A DNA stretch of 36,520 bases from Chitinophagaceae bacterium (GTDB lineage: Bacteria > Bacteroidota > Bacteroidia > Chitinophagales > Chitinophagaceae). The position numbers and the translations under genes were made by a program. The notes under the pieces were generated by a model. The model was given only the letters and a program-made list of their open reading frames with translations, did not search any database and had not been told where the DNA came from. Location of the stretch: contig JAGKWS010000031.1 of the NCBI GenBank assembly GCA_021151685.1, forward strand, positions 1-36,520. The letters run 5' to 3'. Below, one piece after another: positions 8,818 through 16,714 of this stretch; within the stretch, counting starts at the first letter, position 1; each line of letters starts with the position of its first letter.

Positions 8818-8937
8818 ATGAAAAAGACCTTCGCAATTCTGCTTTTCATTTATGCTGTAGTTATTTCTATGGCCTTTGCTACACCAAACAGGGATGCGCA
8901 TCACGCACATCCCTGCAAAAAGTGTGTTTCGGTATAG
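8818..8937 (+). CDS. Possible 39-residue exported peptide with His cluster and CxxC
   Basis: A short frame begins with ATG AAA AAG and encodes a typical signal peptide: positive MKK, a hydrophobic core through residue 18, then AFA before the likely cleavage site at residue 21. The predicted mature part is only 18 residues and ends HHAHPCKKCVSV, with a CxxC pair (C33, C36) beside three histidines, which could bind metal. An AAGGA sequence ends eight bases before the ATG, an unusually good ribosome site for this genome. I do not recognise a family. The caution is that the hairpin at 8889-8915, probably the terminator of the convergent carboxylase gene, lies inside the frame and dictates part of its C-terminal sequence. 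The 175 bases upstream (8643-8817) show no gene and no clear -7 box. Confidence 0.45.
   Translation: MKKTFAILLFIYAVVISMAFATPNRDAHHAHPCKKCVSV
8889..8915 (-). terminator. Hairpin, probable terminator of the acyl-CoA carboxylase gene
   Basis: CAGGGATG (8889-8896) pairs with CATCCCTG (8908-8915), extended inward by two more pairs after one mismatch. On the minus strand it lies 29 bases beyond the carboxylase stop and is followed by only TTT, so it is a weak intrinsic terminator. Confidence 0.5.
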
Positions 8938-8943
8938 TGGCTG

Positions 8944-10482
8944 TTACAGCGGTATGTTGCCGTGTTTACGCTTTGGCATTTTGGCCACTTTGTTTTCCAG
9001 CATCTTGAACCCGCGAATGAGCTTGCCCCTTGTTTCTTCGGGCATTATTACCTCGTCAATGTAGCCACGCGCTGCGGCACCATAGGGGTTGGCAAACTTC
9101 TCGGTATATTCATTTTCCTTTTCTTTCAGTTTGGCTTCGGGGTCTGTGGCTTCGGCTATCTCTTTTTTGAAGATGATTTCTGCGGCACCTTTTGCACCCA
9201 TTACTGCAATCTCGGCAGTAGGCCATGCGTAGTTCAGGTCGGCACCTATGTGCTTAGAGTTCATTACATCGTACGCACCACCGTATGCCTTACGGGTAAT
9301 AACCGTGATTTTGGGAACTGTTGCTTCACTTAATGCGTACAGCAGCTTTGCGCCGTTGATGATAATACCGTTCCATTCCTGATCGGTACCGGGCAAGAAG
9401 CCGGGCACGTCTACCAGTACAAGCAGCGGTATGTTGAACGCATCGCAAAAGCGCACAAAACGGCCGCTCTTGCGGCTGGAGTTAATATCGAGCACACCTG
9501 CCAAAAATGCTGGTTGGTTGGCTACAATACCTATGCTGCGGCCACCCATGCGGGCAAAGCCTACTACTATGTTTTCGGCAAAGTCCTTATGTACTTCCAT
9601 AAAGCTCTCGCTGTCTACAAGCTCGGCTATCACTTCCTTGATGTCGTATGGTTGGTTGGGGTTGGCGGGTATCACATTGTTCAGCGCAGGTCTGCGTTCA
9701 TCGCCGGCTTCATAGGCATAGCGTGGGGCATCTTCTTCGCAGTTTTGCGGCATATAGCTCAGCAAACGTTTAATGTTGTTGATACACTCTACCTCATTGG
9801 CGTAGGTGAAGTGGGTAACACCCGACTTGGACGCATGCGTGAGTGCACCGCCCAGCTCCTCGCTGGTAACGGTTTCGTGGGTTACGGTCTTTACTACGTT
9901 GGGGCCGGTAACAAACATGTACGATGTGTTTTCGGCCATCATGATGAAGTCGGTAATGGCTGGCGAGTATACGGCACCACCCGCACATGGGCCCAATATG
10001 GCCGATATCTGCGGTATTACACCCGATGCCTGCACATTGCGGTAAAAAATATCGGCATAACCGCCCAGCGATACTACACCCTCCTGTATACGGGCACCAC
10101 CACTGTCGTTAAGGCCTATAACCGGTGCGCCATTTTGCATGGCCAGCTCCATTATTTTCACTATTTTCTCGGCATGTGTTTCCGAAAGGCTACCGCCAAA
10201 CACAGTAAAATCTTGCGAGAACACATACACAGTACGGCCGTTGATGGTGCCATAACCTGTTACTACACCATCGCCCTGGTACACTTCTTTTTCCATACCA
10301 AAGTCGCGGCAACGGTGCGTTACCAACATGCCTATTTCTTCAAAGCTACCTTCATCCAGCAGCAACTGCAACCGCTCGCGGGCCGAGAGTTTACCTTTCT
10401 TGTGCTGCGCTTCTATACGTTTTGCGCCACCGCCCAGCAGTGCTTGCTGTTTCTTTTCTTTCAGTAAGGCTATTTTGTCCAT
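8944..10482 (-). CDS. Acyl-CoA carboxylase carboxyltransferase (beta) subunit, propionyl-CoA carboxylase type
   Basis: The 512-residue protein belongs to the PccB/MmdA carboxyltransferase family, which moves a carboxyl group between biotin and acyl-CoA. Visible landmarks are KLSARERL (31-38), the CoA-side oxyanion region DSGGARIQEG (126-135), GPCAGGAVYSPA (164-175), and in the C-terminal crotonase-like domain FLPGTDQEW, RKAYGGAYDVM and MGAKGAAEIIF. Length matches the family. The partner biotin carboxylase or biotin carrier subunits are not adjacent, so a propionyl-CoA carboxylase and a methylmalonyl-CoA decarboxylase alpha subunit cannot be told apart from the context. Its promoter box TAGGTTTG lies at 10490-10497, giving a leader of only a few bases. 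It is divergent from the secreted NHL protein. Confidence 0.93.
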   Translation of the reverse strand: MDKIALLKEKKQQALLGGGAKRIEAQHKKGKLSARERLQLLLDEGSFEEIGMLVTHRCRDFGMEKEVYQGDGVVTGYGTINGRTVYVFSQDFTVFGGSLSETHAEKIVKIMELAMQNGAPVIGLNDSGGARIQEGVVSLGGYADIFYRNVQASGVIPQISAILGPCAGGAVYSPAITDFIMMAENTSYMFVTGPNVVKTVTHETVTSEELGGALTHASKSGVTHFTYANEVECINNIKRLLSYMPQNCEEDAPRYAYEAGDERRPALNNVIPANPNQPYDIKEVIAELVDSESFMEVHKDFAENIVVGFARMGGRSIGIVANQPAFLAGVLDINSSRKSGRFVRFCDAFNIPLLVLVDVPGFLPGTDQEWNGIIINGAKLLYALSEATVPKITVITRKAYGGAYDVMNSKHIGADLNYAWPTAEIAVMGAKGAAEIIFKKEIAEATDPEAKLKEKENEYTEKFANPYGAAARGYIDEVIMPEETRGKLIRGFKMLENKVAKMPKRKHGNIPL

Positions 10483-10489
10483 AATGGCA

Positions 10490-10497
10490 CAAACCTA
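10490..10497 (-). promoter_or_regulatory. -7 box of the acyl-CoA carboxylase gene
   Basis: Minus-strand TAGGTTTG, a perfect TAnnTTTG match, with seven bases between it and the ATG at 10482. Confidence 0.62.
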
Positions 10498-10595
10498 ATC
10501 ATTTTTTAGAAGTGACGGTTACCGGCACGCCAATGCATGTAGGCGATTTGTTTGTTATGTGTATGTGATAGCATTATTGTGTCTTGTAACACTTT

Positions 10596-10626
10596 TTTGT
10601 TATGCTGTTCTTTCTGCATATTTTTA
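10596..10626 (+). promoter_or_regulatory. Full -33/-7 promoter of the NHL-repeat gene
   Basis: TTTG at 10596-10599, a 19-base spacer, then TATTTTTA at 10619-10626, one base off TAnnTTTG. This is the clearest two-part Bacteroidota promoter in the window. Transcription should start near 10631, which decides the TTG start of the gene below. Confidence 0.65.
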
Positions 10627-10641
10627 GCAAAATTGTACACT

Positions 10642-12597
10642 TTGAAAAGGACTCTATCTGCACTGCTTGGTGCAGCATTATTGGTTACCGCAGCAATACC
10701 CGCCGGCGCACAGCTACTTACTACATATGCCGGTACAGGTATAGCCGGTTATACCCCCGATGTGCCTCCTGTAGCGGCAACTATGGCAGCAATGAGTCTG
10801 CCTTATTCTGTGGCTGCCGGGCCTGGTGGCGATATTTATATTGCCGATTATCAAAATCACCGTATTCGCAAGGTGTCGGCCACAACCGGGCAGATAACTA
10901 CGGTTGCAGGAACCGGCCTTGCTGCCTACATACCGACAGATGATGGTGGCCCGGCAACGGCTGCCCGCATCAGTTGGCCTACAGGCATGGCGTTTGATGC
11001 CAGTGGCAATATGTACTTCTGCGATATGGGCAATAACATTGTGCGTAAAGTAAGCACAACAGGCATCATAACCACAGTAGCGGGCACACCGGGCAGTGCA
11101 ACCGGTTTTGCAGGCGATGGTGGCCCGGCTACAATGGCCCGACTGGGCAGCCCGCTGGCCGTGGCCATACACCCTGTTACCGGCAATTTGCTGATAGCAG
11201 ACCAACTAAACCATGCTATACGTAGTGTAAATGCAGCCGGTGTTATCAGTAGTATAGCCGGTAATGGTCTTATAGGCGTTGGCATGGCCGGCGATGGTGG
11301 TGCCGCCGCAGCGGCCAGGTTGAACGAACCTACCGATGTAGCAGTAGATGCTGCCGGTAATATTTATATAGCCGATAATGGCAATAACAGGATACGAAAA
11401 ATAAACTACAGTACAGGCGTTATCAGTACGGTGGTTGGTGTTCTATTTGGTTCTGTGCCGGGGTCTATATATGGCTACACGGGCGATGGCGGCCCCGCAA
11501 CTGCGGCCAAAGTGTACTACCCCAAGGGCATAACGGTAGATGGGCCGGGAAACATATACATAGCCGATTGGAATAACCATGTTATTCGCAAGGTAAATAC
11601 TTCGGGAATTATTAACACACTGGCAGGCACAGGAACAGCGGGCTATTCGGGAGATGGTGGGCTTGCTTTATTGGGGCAATTCAATTATCCGACTGATGTA
11701 GCTGTACGCACCGATGGCGATGTGTTTGTGGCCGACTATGACAATAACCGTATACGCCGTATAAAAATTGGCAATGAACCCTACTTTACTGCTGGTGAAA
11801 CCAAAAATGTAGTGGTATGTCCCATTGAGTTTACCGTAATAGACAGTGCGCTAAAGGTAGATGATATAGATGTAGGCCAGACATTGACATGGAGCCCTGT
11901 AGTGTTACCGGCACATGGTACGTTGGTGGCTACATATTCTACTGCGTCTACTGGTAGTACGGTCACCCCTGTGGGGCTTACTTATGCGCCAGCGGTAGGG
12001 TACACAGGGGCCGATGTCTTTTCGGTACGTGTAAATGATGGTACTTATTCGGACACAATTACAATTAATGTAGACGTATTGCCCCCATTAATGCCGGGTA
12101 CCATCAGCGGTGCCGATTCGGTATGCCCGGGCCAGACCGTAACACTCACCAGCTCTGTTACAGGGGGAACATGGTCTACCAGTAGCGCAGCTACCGCTAC
12201 CGTAAGTGCCACTGGTGCAGTAACCGGTGTTGCTGCAGGTACGGTAAACATAAGCTATACGATAACCGATTATTGTGGTTCAGCATCGGCTGTAAAAACC
12301 ATTAGTGTAATAGGAACTATACCTTGTGTGAATGCAGTGCAGGGTATAGCACCCGGCCAAACGGGTATAGAATTGGTGCCCAACCCGGCAACGAATATTT
12401 TTGACATGACCATCAGTACTTCGGATGGTGGAATGGCCAGCGTAGTGATATGGGACGTGACTGGCCGTAATGTGGGACAGTACACCATACCTGCCAACAA
12501 ACCCACCCCTATACGCAGCCAACTGCGGCCGGGTGTGTATTTGGTAGATGTACACACGGCTACAGGCAGGGCAACACGCCGCCTGGTGATAGAGTAA
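10642..12597 (+). CDS. Secreted NHL-repeat protein with T9SS C-terminal sorting domain
   Basis: The protein (651 residues from TTG 10642) has a signal peptide starting LKRTLSALLGAALL and ending IPAGAQ. NHL beta-propeller repeats follow (roughly residues 25-375): each carries an IADxxNxRIRKV-like strand and a GDGGPATAARL or AGTGxAGYSGDGG-type spacer, about six copies. Next come a cadherin/tandem-type segment with VFSVRVNDGTYSDTITI, a bacterial Ig-like domain (GTWSTSSAATATVSATGAVTG-like), and a C-terminal type IX sorting domain with ELVPNPATNIFDM, GVYLVDV and a basic RRLVIE end. It should be exported by Sec, then carried across the outer membrane and anchored or released by T9SS. Propellers of this kind bind ligands or partners; the ligand is unknown. 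An in-frame ATG at 10552 lies upstream of the promoter and would spoil the signal peptide, so I prefer TTG. Confidence 0.85.
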   Translation: MKRTLSALLGAALLVTAAIPAGAQLLTTYAGTGIAGYTPDVPPVAATMAAMSLPYSVAAGPGGDIYIADYQNHRIRKVSATTGQITTVAGTGLAAYIPTDDGGPATAARISWPTGMAFDASGNMYFCDMGNNIVRKVSTTGIITTVAGTPGSATGFAGDGGPATMARLGSPLAVAIHPVTGNLLIADQLNHAIRSVNAAGVISSIAGNGLIGVGMAGDGGAAAAARLNEPTDVAVDAAGNIYIADNGNNRIRKINYSTGVISTVVGVLFGSVPGSIYGYTGDGGPATAAKVYYPKGITVDGPGNIYIADWNNHVIRKVNTSGIINTLAGTGTAGYSGDGGLALLGQFNYPTDVAVRTDGDVFVADYDNNRIRRIKIGNEPYFTAGETKNVVVCPIEFTVIDSALKVDDIDVGQTLTWSPVVLPAHGTLVATYSTASTGSTVTPVGLTYAPAVGYTGADVFSVRVNDGTYSDTITINVDVLPPLMPGTISGADSVCPGQTVTLTSSVTGGTWSTSSAATATVSATGAVTGVAAGTVNISYTITDYCGSASAVKTISVIGTIPCVNAVQGIAPGQTGIELVPNPATNIFDMTISTSDGGMASVVIWDVTGRNVGQYTIPANKPTPIRSQLRPGVYLVDVHTATGRATRRLVIE

Positions 12598-12782
12598 TAA
12601 TATTTTTGCAAGCGCATATGACGCTACAAGCAGGGTATACTTACACAATAACGTGTTTGTATATCCTGTTTCTATAATGTGGGGCTACATTGCTGTGGTA
12701 CTGTAATGAGTGTGGATGGGGTGTTGTTGTATTAACAAGACGATTACTATCCGAAAGCACCTACAATAGCATATCGTTGTTA

Positions 12783-12790
12783 TATCTTTG
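12783..12790 (+). promoter_or_regulatory. -7 promoter box of the dlt-like operon
   Basis: TATCTTTG, a perfect TAnnTTTG match, 28 bases before the ATG at 12819. It places the transcript start downstream of the longer in-frame ATG at 12690 and so decides the start of the first gene. No other TAnnTTTG box was noticed before the operon's later genes. Confidence 0.65.
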
Positions 12791-12818
12791 CGCCAGTCTT
12801 ACAGACCGGATAAACGAT

Positions 12819-14291
12819 ATGGATTTTTGCCTGCAATTAGAACAATCGCTCTTGAAGAATGCAGCACGCAATGCGTTCTGTATTCAGGACAAGTACTACA
12901 GCTATGCAGCATTTGCACAGCGGGTGGCTGCCATACAGCAACGGTTGGAGGTCGGTTATGCAGGTACCTTACGGGTGGGGCTGACGATTGCAGACAATAT
13001 TGATACCTATGCTACCATTGTGGCCTTGCTGCTAAGTGGCCGAACCTACATACCTATTAATGCGCATCACCCGGCAGAGCGAACGATGCGCATTATAGAA
13101 CAAGCGGGCTTGGATGTGGTTTTTTCGCAGAATATAGATGTTGCATGGCCCGGTGTGGTAACAGAAGATACCACAGCCATTGCCAACGGCAACAGGCAGG
13201 TGCAACGGTATGCAGGCGAGTGCGCATCGTCTTATGCTTATATACTATTCACGTCGGGTAGTACCGGTGTACCCAAGGGTACGCCTATTACATACCACAA
13301 TCTGGATGCATTTGTTTCGGCATTCGATGCATTGGGGTATGAACTGAATGAAGAGGACAGGGTATTGCAGATGTTCGATCTTACTTTCGATTTGTCGGTA
13401 ACGTCCTACCTCAATCCGCTGATAGCGGGTGCCTGCGTATATACCGTACCCGACAAGGGTATGAAGTTTACCAATGTATATGCATTGCTGGAAGAGTATC
13501 AACTGACATTTGCCCTGATGGTGCCTTCTGTGTTGTCATTCCTGAGGCCCTATTTCGATGAGATTCGCCTGCCAGAGATGCGCTATTCTCTGTTTTGTGG
13601 CGAGGCGTTGCATGCCGACGTGAGCCGCGAATGGATGAAGTGTGTGCCCAATGCTGTGGTAGACAATGTGTATGGGCCAACCGAAGCTACCATATTTTGC
13701 CTTACCTACAGGTTGCCTGCCACTAACGATATAGTGGCACACAATGGCGTAGTATGTATAGGTACCCCCATGCAGGGTATGGGCTGTATAGTGGTGAATG
13801 ACGACAATCAACCGGTTGCAGAAGGAGAAAAGGGAGAATTATGCTTGTTTGGCCATCAGGTAACCCCCGGCTATCTGGATGAGGAAAAGAACAAGGTGGC
13901 ATTTTTCGGGCTGGATGGTGTGCGCTACTACCGCACCGGCGATGTGGCCCAAAGACTACCCGATGGCAACTATATATACTGTGGCCGTGCCGACCATCAG
14001 GTGAAAATTCAGGGTTTCCGGGTAGAGCTGGGCGAAATAGAGCACCATGCACGCATGCTGTGTGCCTGCAATGTAGTGGCTGTAGTGGTGACCAACGAGC
14101 AGGGGGCAAGCCAGATAGACTTGGTTTTGGAGGCAGAAGTTGCAGACCAAAATGAGATACTGAAAGGCTTGCGTGGCAAATTGCCGTCTTATATGGTGCC
14201 TGCAAGGGTACATGCTATCGCTCCGTTTCCGCTGAATGTGAATGGAAAAACAGATAGGAAAGAACTTACCAAAATAATTGCCGGACTATGA
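12819..14291 (+). CDS. DltA-like adenylation enzyme (amino acid--carrier protein ligase)
   Basis: This 490-residue stand-alone adenylation domain activates an acid with ATP and loads it on a carrier protein. Core motifs are in order: A3 FTSGSTGVPKG (144-154), A4 FDLSV (190-194), A5 YGPTEAT (285-291), A7 YRTGD (371-375), A8 around GRADHQVKIQGFRVELGE (389-406) and the catalytic A10 lysine K477 in NGKTDRK. The pocket resembles D-alanine-activating DltA: FDLSV in A4, and FCGE with C260, the position occupied by the chirality-selecting cysteine in DltA. Other pocket residues differ, so the substrate may not be D-alanine. It heads a five-gene operon; its last four bases overlap the GNAT start as ATGA, a sign of translational coupling. 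It could also serve another small-molecule pathway, but the MBOAT and SGNH partners argue for envelope acylation. Confidence 0.88.
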   Translation: MDFCLQLEQSLLKNAARNAFCIQDKYYSYAAFAQRVAAIQQRLEVGYAGTLRVGLTIADNIDTYATIVALLLSGRTYIPINAHHPAERTMRIIEQAGLDVVFSQNIDVAWPGVVTEDTTAIANGNRQVQRYAGECASSYAYILFTSGSTGVPKGTPITYHNLDAFVSAFDALGYELNEEDRVLQMFDLTFDLSVTSYLNPLIAGACVYTVPDKGMKFTNVYALLEEYQLTFALMVPSVLSFLRPYFDEIRLPEMRYSLFCGEALHADVSREWMKCVPNAVVDNVYGPTEATIFCLTYRLPATNDIVAHNGVVCIGTPMQGMGCIVVNDDNQPVAEGEKGELCLFGHQVTPGYLDEEKNKVAFFGLDGVRYYRTGDVAQRLPDGNYIYCGRADHQVKIQGFRVELGEIEHHARMLCACNVVAVVVTNEQGASQIDLVLEAEVADQNEILKGLRGKLPSYMVPARVHAIAPFPLNVNGKTDRKELTKIIAGL

Positions 14292-14953
14292 ATATTGTAA
14301 TACGCCCAGCCAACGAAAGCGACAGAGAATTTATACTGACCACCATTGTAGAGTCTGAGAAGAGTGGGGGAGATGTCATCAGCTATGGTGGCATGTTTCG
14401 GATGGATGAAGCCGAGGTGCGTCAATTATTGTCGGCCATGTTGGATGAAGATATTCCCGGACAGGAGGTTTGTTTTGAGAGTTTTCTGATAGCTGAAATA
14501 GATGGAGAACGTGCCGCAGCATCGGCCAGTTATGTAGAAGGGGCCGTGGGTATGACGGCAGGGATTATAAAAGGCAACCTTTTGATGCATTGTGTGCCCC
14601 GCGAGCGGCTGATGGCATCTGTGGAGCGTATGCGGTTGGTAGCATCTGTGACACACGAACGTACAGTGGGTACTTTGCAAATAGAGAGCGGCTACACCGA
14701 CCCTCGTTTTCGGGGACATCATCTGTTCTCTCGTTTGTTGCATGCACACATAGCACGCCGTCAGGCGCAGGGTATACCCTTCAGCAAGGTAGAGATGATA
14801 ATGATAGACAGTAACGAGCGCGCAAAAGCATTGTACGTTCGCATTGGTTTTGAAGTGCTGACTAAGAAAGGAACCGATAATCCGGAAATATTTAATCTGC
14901 TGCCCGGCAATACCAAGGTGCAGTTGGAAATGAAATTGCCTAACACACAATAG
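14288..14953 (+). CDS. GNAT-family N-acyltransferase within the dlt-like operon
   Basis: The 221-residue protein has GNAT hallmarks: an N-terminal IVIRPANESDREFI strand-helix, and an acetyl-CoA pyrophosphate-binding motif A with the RFRGHHL loop (140-146, pattern RxxGxx), preceded by IESGYTDP and followed by an amphipathic helix. Motif B has IDSNERAKALYVRIGFE (173-189) with N176 and Y183 in the usual places. It starts inside the stop codon of the adenylation gene and ends nine bases before the carrier protein gene. GNATs acetylate or acylate amino groups with acyl-CoA. Its position suggests it modifies the amino group of the activated or carrier-bound amino acid, or of the acceptor; this is inference. 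Classical dlt operons lack it. The substrate cannot be read from sequence. Confidence 0.85.
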   Translation: MNIVIRPANESDREFILTTIVESEKSGGDVISYGGMFRMDEAEVRQLLSAMLDEDIPGQEVCFESFLIAEIDGERAAASASYVEGAVGMTAGIIKGNLLMHCVPRERLMASVERMRLVASVTHERTVGTLQIESGYTDPRFRGHHLFSRLLHAHIARRQAQGIPFSKVEMIMIDSNERAKALYVRIGFEVLTKKGTDNPEIFNLLPGNTKVQLEMKLPNTQ

Positions 14954-14962
14954 TTATATACA

Positions 14963-15208
14963 ATGCAGGAACACGAAATTTACGAGCAGCTGAAAGGAAT
15001 TTACAGCACCATTCTGAAAAGAGAGATTACCGGGCTAAATGCCACTACCACTGCTGCCGATATAGAAGGCTGGGATTCGCTGACACACATGATACTGATG
15101 GACAGCATTGAAAAGCATTTTGGTGTCAAGTTCAAGCTGATGGAAATAATGAAATTCAATAATGTAGGAGATATGGTTGCGTGCGTACAGAAGAAATTGG
15201 CCAAATAG
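14963..15208 (+). CDS. Acyl/aminoacyl carrier protein (DltC-like)
   Basis: The 81-residue protein has the size and four-helix pattern of acyl carrier proteins. The phosphopantetheine attachment serine is S39 in GWDSLTH (36-42), followed by the helix II LMDSIEKHFGVKF region typical of carriers that receive amino or short acids. It lies nine bases after the GNAT gene and 29 bases before the MBOAT gene. In the proposed pathway it takes the acid from the adenylation enzyme and presents the thioester to the cytoplasmic face of the MBOAT. A general fatty acid ACP is unlikely, since that carrier has a DSLD motif and normally sits with fab genes. No dedicated phosphopantetheinyl transferase is nearby. 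Confidence 0.9.
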   Translation: MQEHEIYEQLKGIYSTILKREITGLNATTTAADIEGWDSLTHMILMDSIEKHFGVKFKLMEIMKFNNVGDMVACVQKKLAK

Positions 15209-15237
15209 GCCGGCTGTAACCACCCGGTATACCCCTT

Positions 15238-16710
15238 ATGTTATTCAACTCAACAGAGTTTGGTGTCTTTTTTGCCATAGTGTTGGCAATAAATTGGCTG
15301 GTGTCGGGAAACCTGCCCGTTCGCAATTTGGTATTGCTGGCATGCAGCATGCTGTTTTATGGCATGTTCCATTATTCTTTTTGCCTGTACCTGGGTGTAT
15401 TGATAGTGTTGAGCTACGGTGCAGCACGTATAATAGCTGGTATAGAGCAAGAGAATAAACGGTTTGCCATGCTGGTAACCACCAGTGTGCTGCTGTCGGT
15501 AGGGCTGTTGTATACCAAGTACAGTAGTTTTTTGCTGAGTGGTATACCCACACTGGCGGGCTGGCAGGCATCGGCCCTGCACATACTTACCCCGGTAGGC
15601 ATTAGCTTCTACACCTTTACTATGCTGGGTTATGTGTTGGATGTGTATTACGAGCGTATAGAGCCCGAAAAAAATATACTCACCTATGCATCATTTGTTA
15701 GCTTTTTTCCGCACTTGCTGATGGGGCCAATAGCTGCATCTACCGAATTGTTGCCACAGTTCAGGCACAAACCCAAAATATCCATCAATGCTGTAGATGA
15801 AGGTATTGGTGAGTTTTTATGGGGGCTTTTCAAGAAGGTAGTTGTTGCCGATAATATATCTAAGGCGGTAAGCTACTGTTTCTCTGCCAATAATGATGAC
15901 CTGACGGGCAGTTCATTGTTTGTAGGTGCTGTGCTGTTTGGCATATATGTATATGCCGATTTTTCGGGGTATTCATCTATGGCACGTGGTGCGGCTAAGT
16001 TGCTGGGGTTTGAATTGTTGCAAAATTTCCGCACGCCTTTCTTCAGCACCAGCGTGTCGGAATACTGGCGCAGATGGCACATCTCGCTCAACAATTGGCT
16101 TACGGCCTACATCTACAATCCGCTGTCGTATAGTATGAAACGATGGGGAAGAGTTGGGGTTTTGTTGGCTATCTTCATTACATTTTTCATCAGTGGTGTT
16201 TGGCATGGTGCTGGTTGGCAATTTATCATATTCGGTCTGCTGAACGGGTTGGCTATCATTTATGAAATATTGACCAAAAACGTCAGAGAAAAACTTGCTG
16301 CTAAGTTGCCCAAACGTCTGTATGCGGTATTCAGCAATCTGATAGTGTTGTTATTCATGCATCTGTCGTGGGTGTTTTTCAGGGTAGACAATGCCACACA
16401 GGGTGTTACCATTATATCGAGAATCTATTCGTCTTCGTTGTTCTCCCTGCCCGAGTCTTTTGTTACCGGTTACCTTGTTTGGTGTGTGCCCCTGTTGGTA
16501 GTAGAATGGGTGCAAAGGAATGGCAGCTATGTAATGGATGTACAGCAATGGATGCCTGTACGCATTACGGTGAAGAACAGAAAACAAAAAAAGAAGGTGA
16601 TGTTATTGCATTACATCATCAAGGTGCTACTATACCTGATGTTGGTGGCGGCTATCTATTTCTTTCATAAACAAATGAGTGCAAGCGAATATTATTATTT
16701 TAAATTTTAA
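15238..16710 (+). CDS. Membrane-bound O-acyltransferase (MBOAT; DltB/AlgI-like) with C-terminal acyl-shuttle motif
   Basis: The 490-residue polytopic protein has about ten to twelve hydrophobic segments. Family landmarks are the LTPVGISFYTFTML segment (117-130), FPHLLMGPI (157-165), YADFSGYSSMARG (239-251), NFRTPFFSTSVSEYWRRWHISL (263-284, with H281) and the catalytic histidine H323 in SGVWHGAGW. The family moves acyl groups from a cytoplasmic thioester across the membrane. The protein ends in YYYFKF (485-490) after a last transmembrane segment (about 457-476), matching the extracytoplasmic C-terminal hexapeptide whose tyrosine (here Y487) carries the acyl group in Dlt-like systems where the motif is fused to the MBOAT. 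No separate DltX-like microprotein was noticed, as expected for a fused motif. The SGNH gene begins four bases downstream. Confidence 0.93.
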   Translation: MLFNSTEFGVFFAIVLAINWLVSGNLPVRNLVLLACSMLFYGMFHYSFCLYLGVLIVLSYGAARIIAGIEQENKRFAMLVTTSVLLSVGLLYTKYSSFLLSGIPTLAGWQASALHILTPVGISFYTFTMLGYVLDVYYERIEPEKNILTYASFVSFFPHLLMGPIAASTELLPQFRHKPKISINAVDEGIGEFLWGLFKKVVVADNISKAVSYCFSANNDDLTGSSLFVGAVLFGIYVYADFSGYSSMARGAAKLLGFELLQNFRTPFFSTSVSEYWRRWHISLNNWLTAYIYNPLSYSMKRWGRVGVLLAIFITFFISGVWHGAGWQFIIFGLLNGLAIIYEILTKNVREKLAAKLPKRLYAVFSNLIVLLFMHLSWVFFRVDNATQGVTIISRIYSSSLFSLPESFVTGYLVWCVPLLVVEWVQRNGSYVMDVQQWMPVRITVKNRKQKKKVMLLHYIIKVLLYLMLVAAIYFFHKQMSASEYYYFKF

Positions 16711-16714
16711 TGTT

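Noticed and set aside
10870..11780. Repeated GDGGPATAARL-like DNA as a tandem repeat element
   Set aside because: The repeats are NHL propeller blades of the secreted protein, diverged at DNA level, so they are protein structure and not a DNA repeat element.
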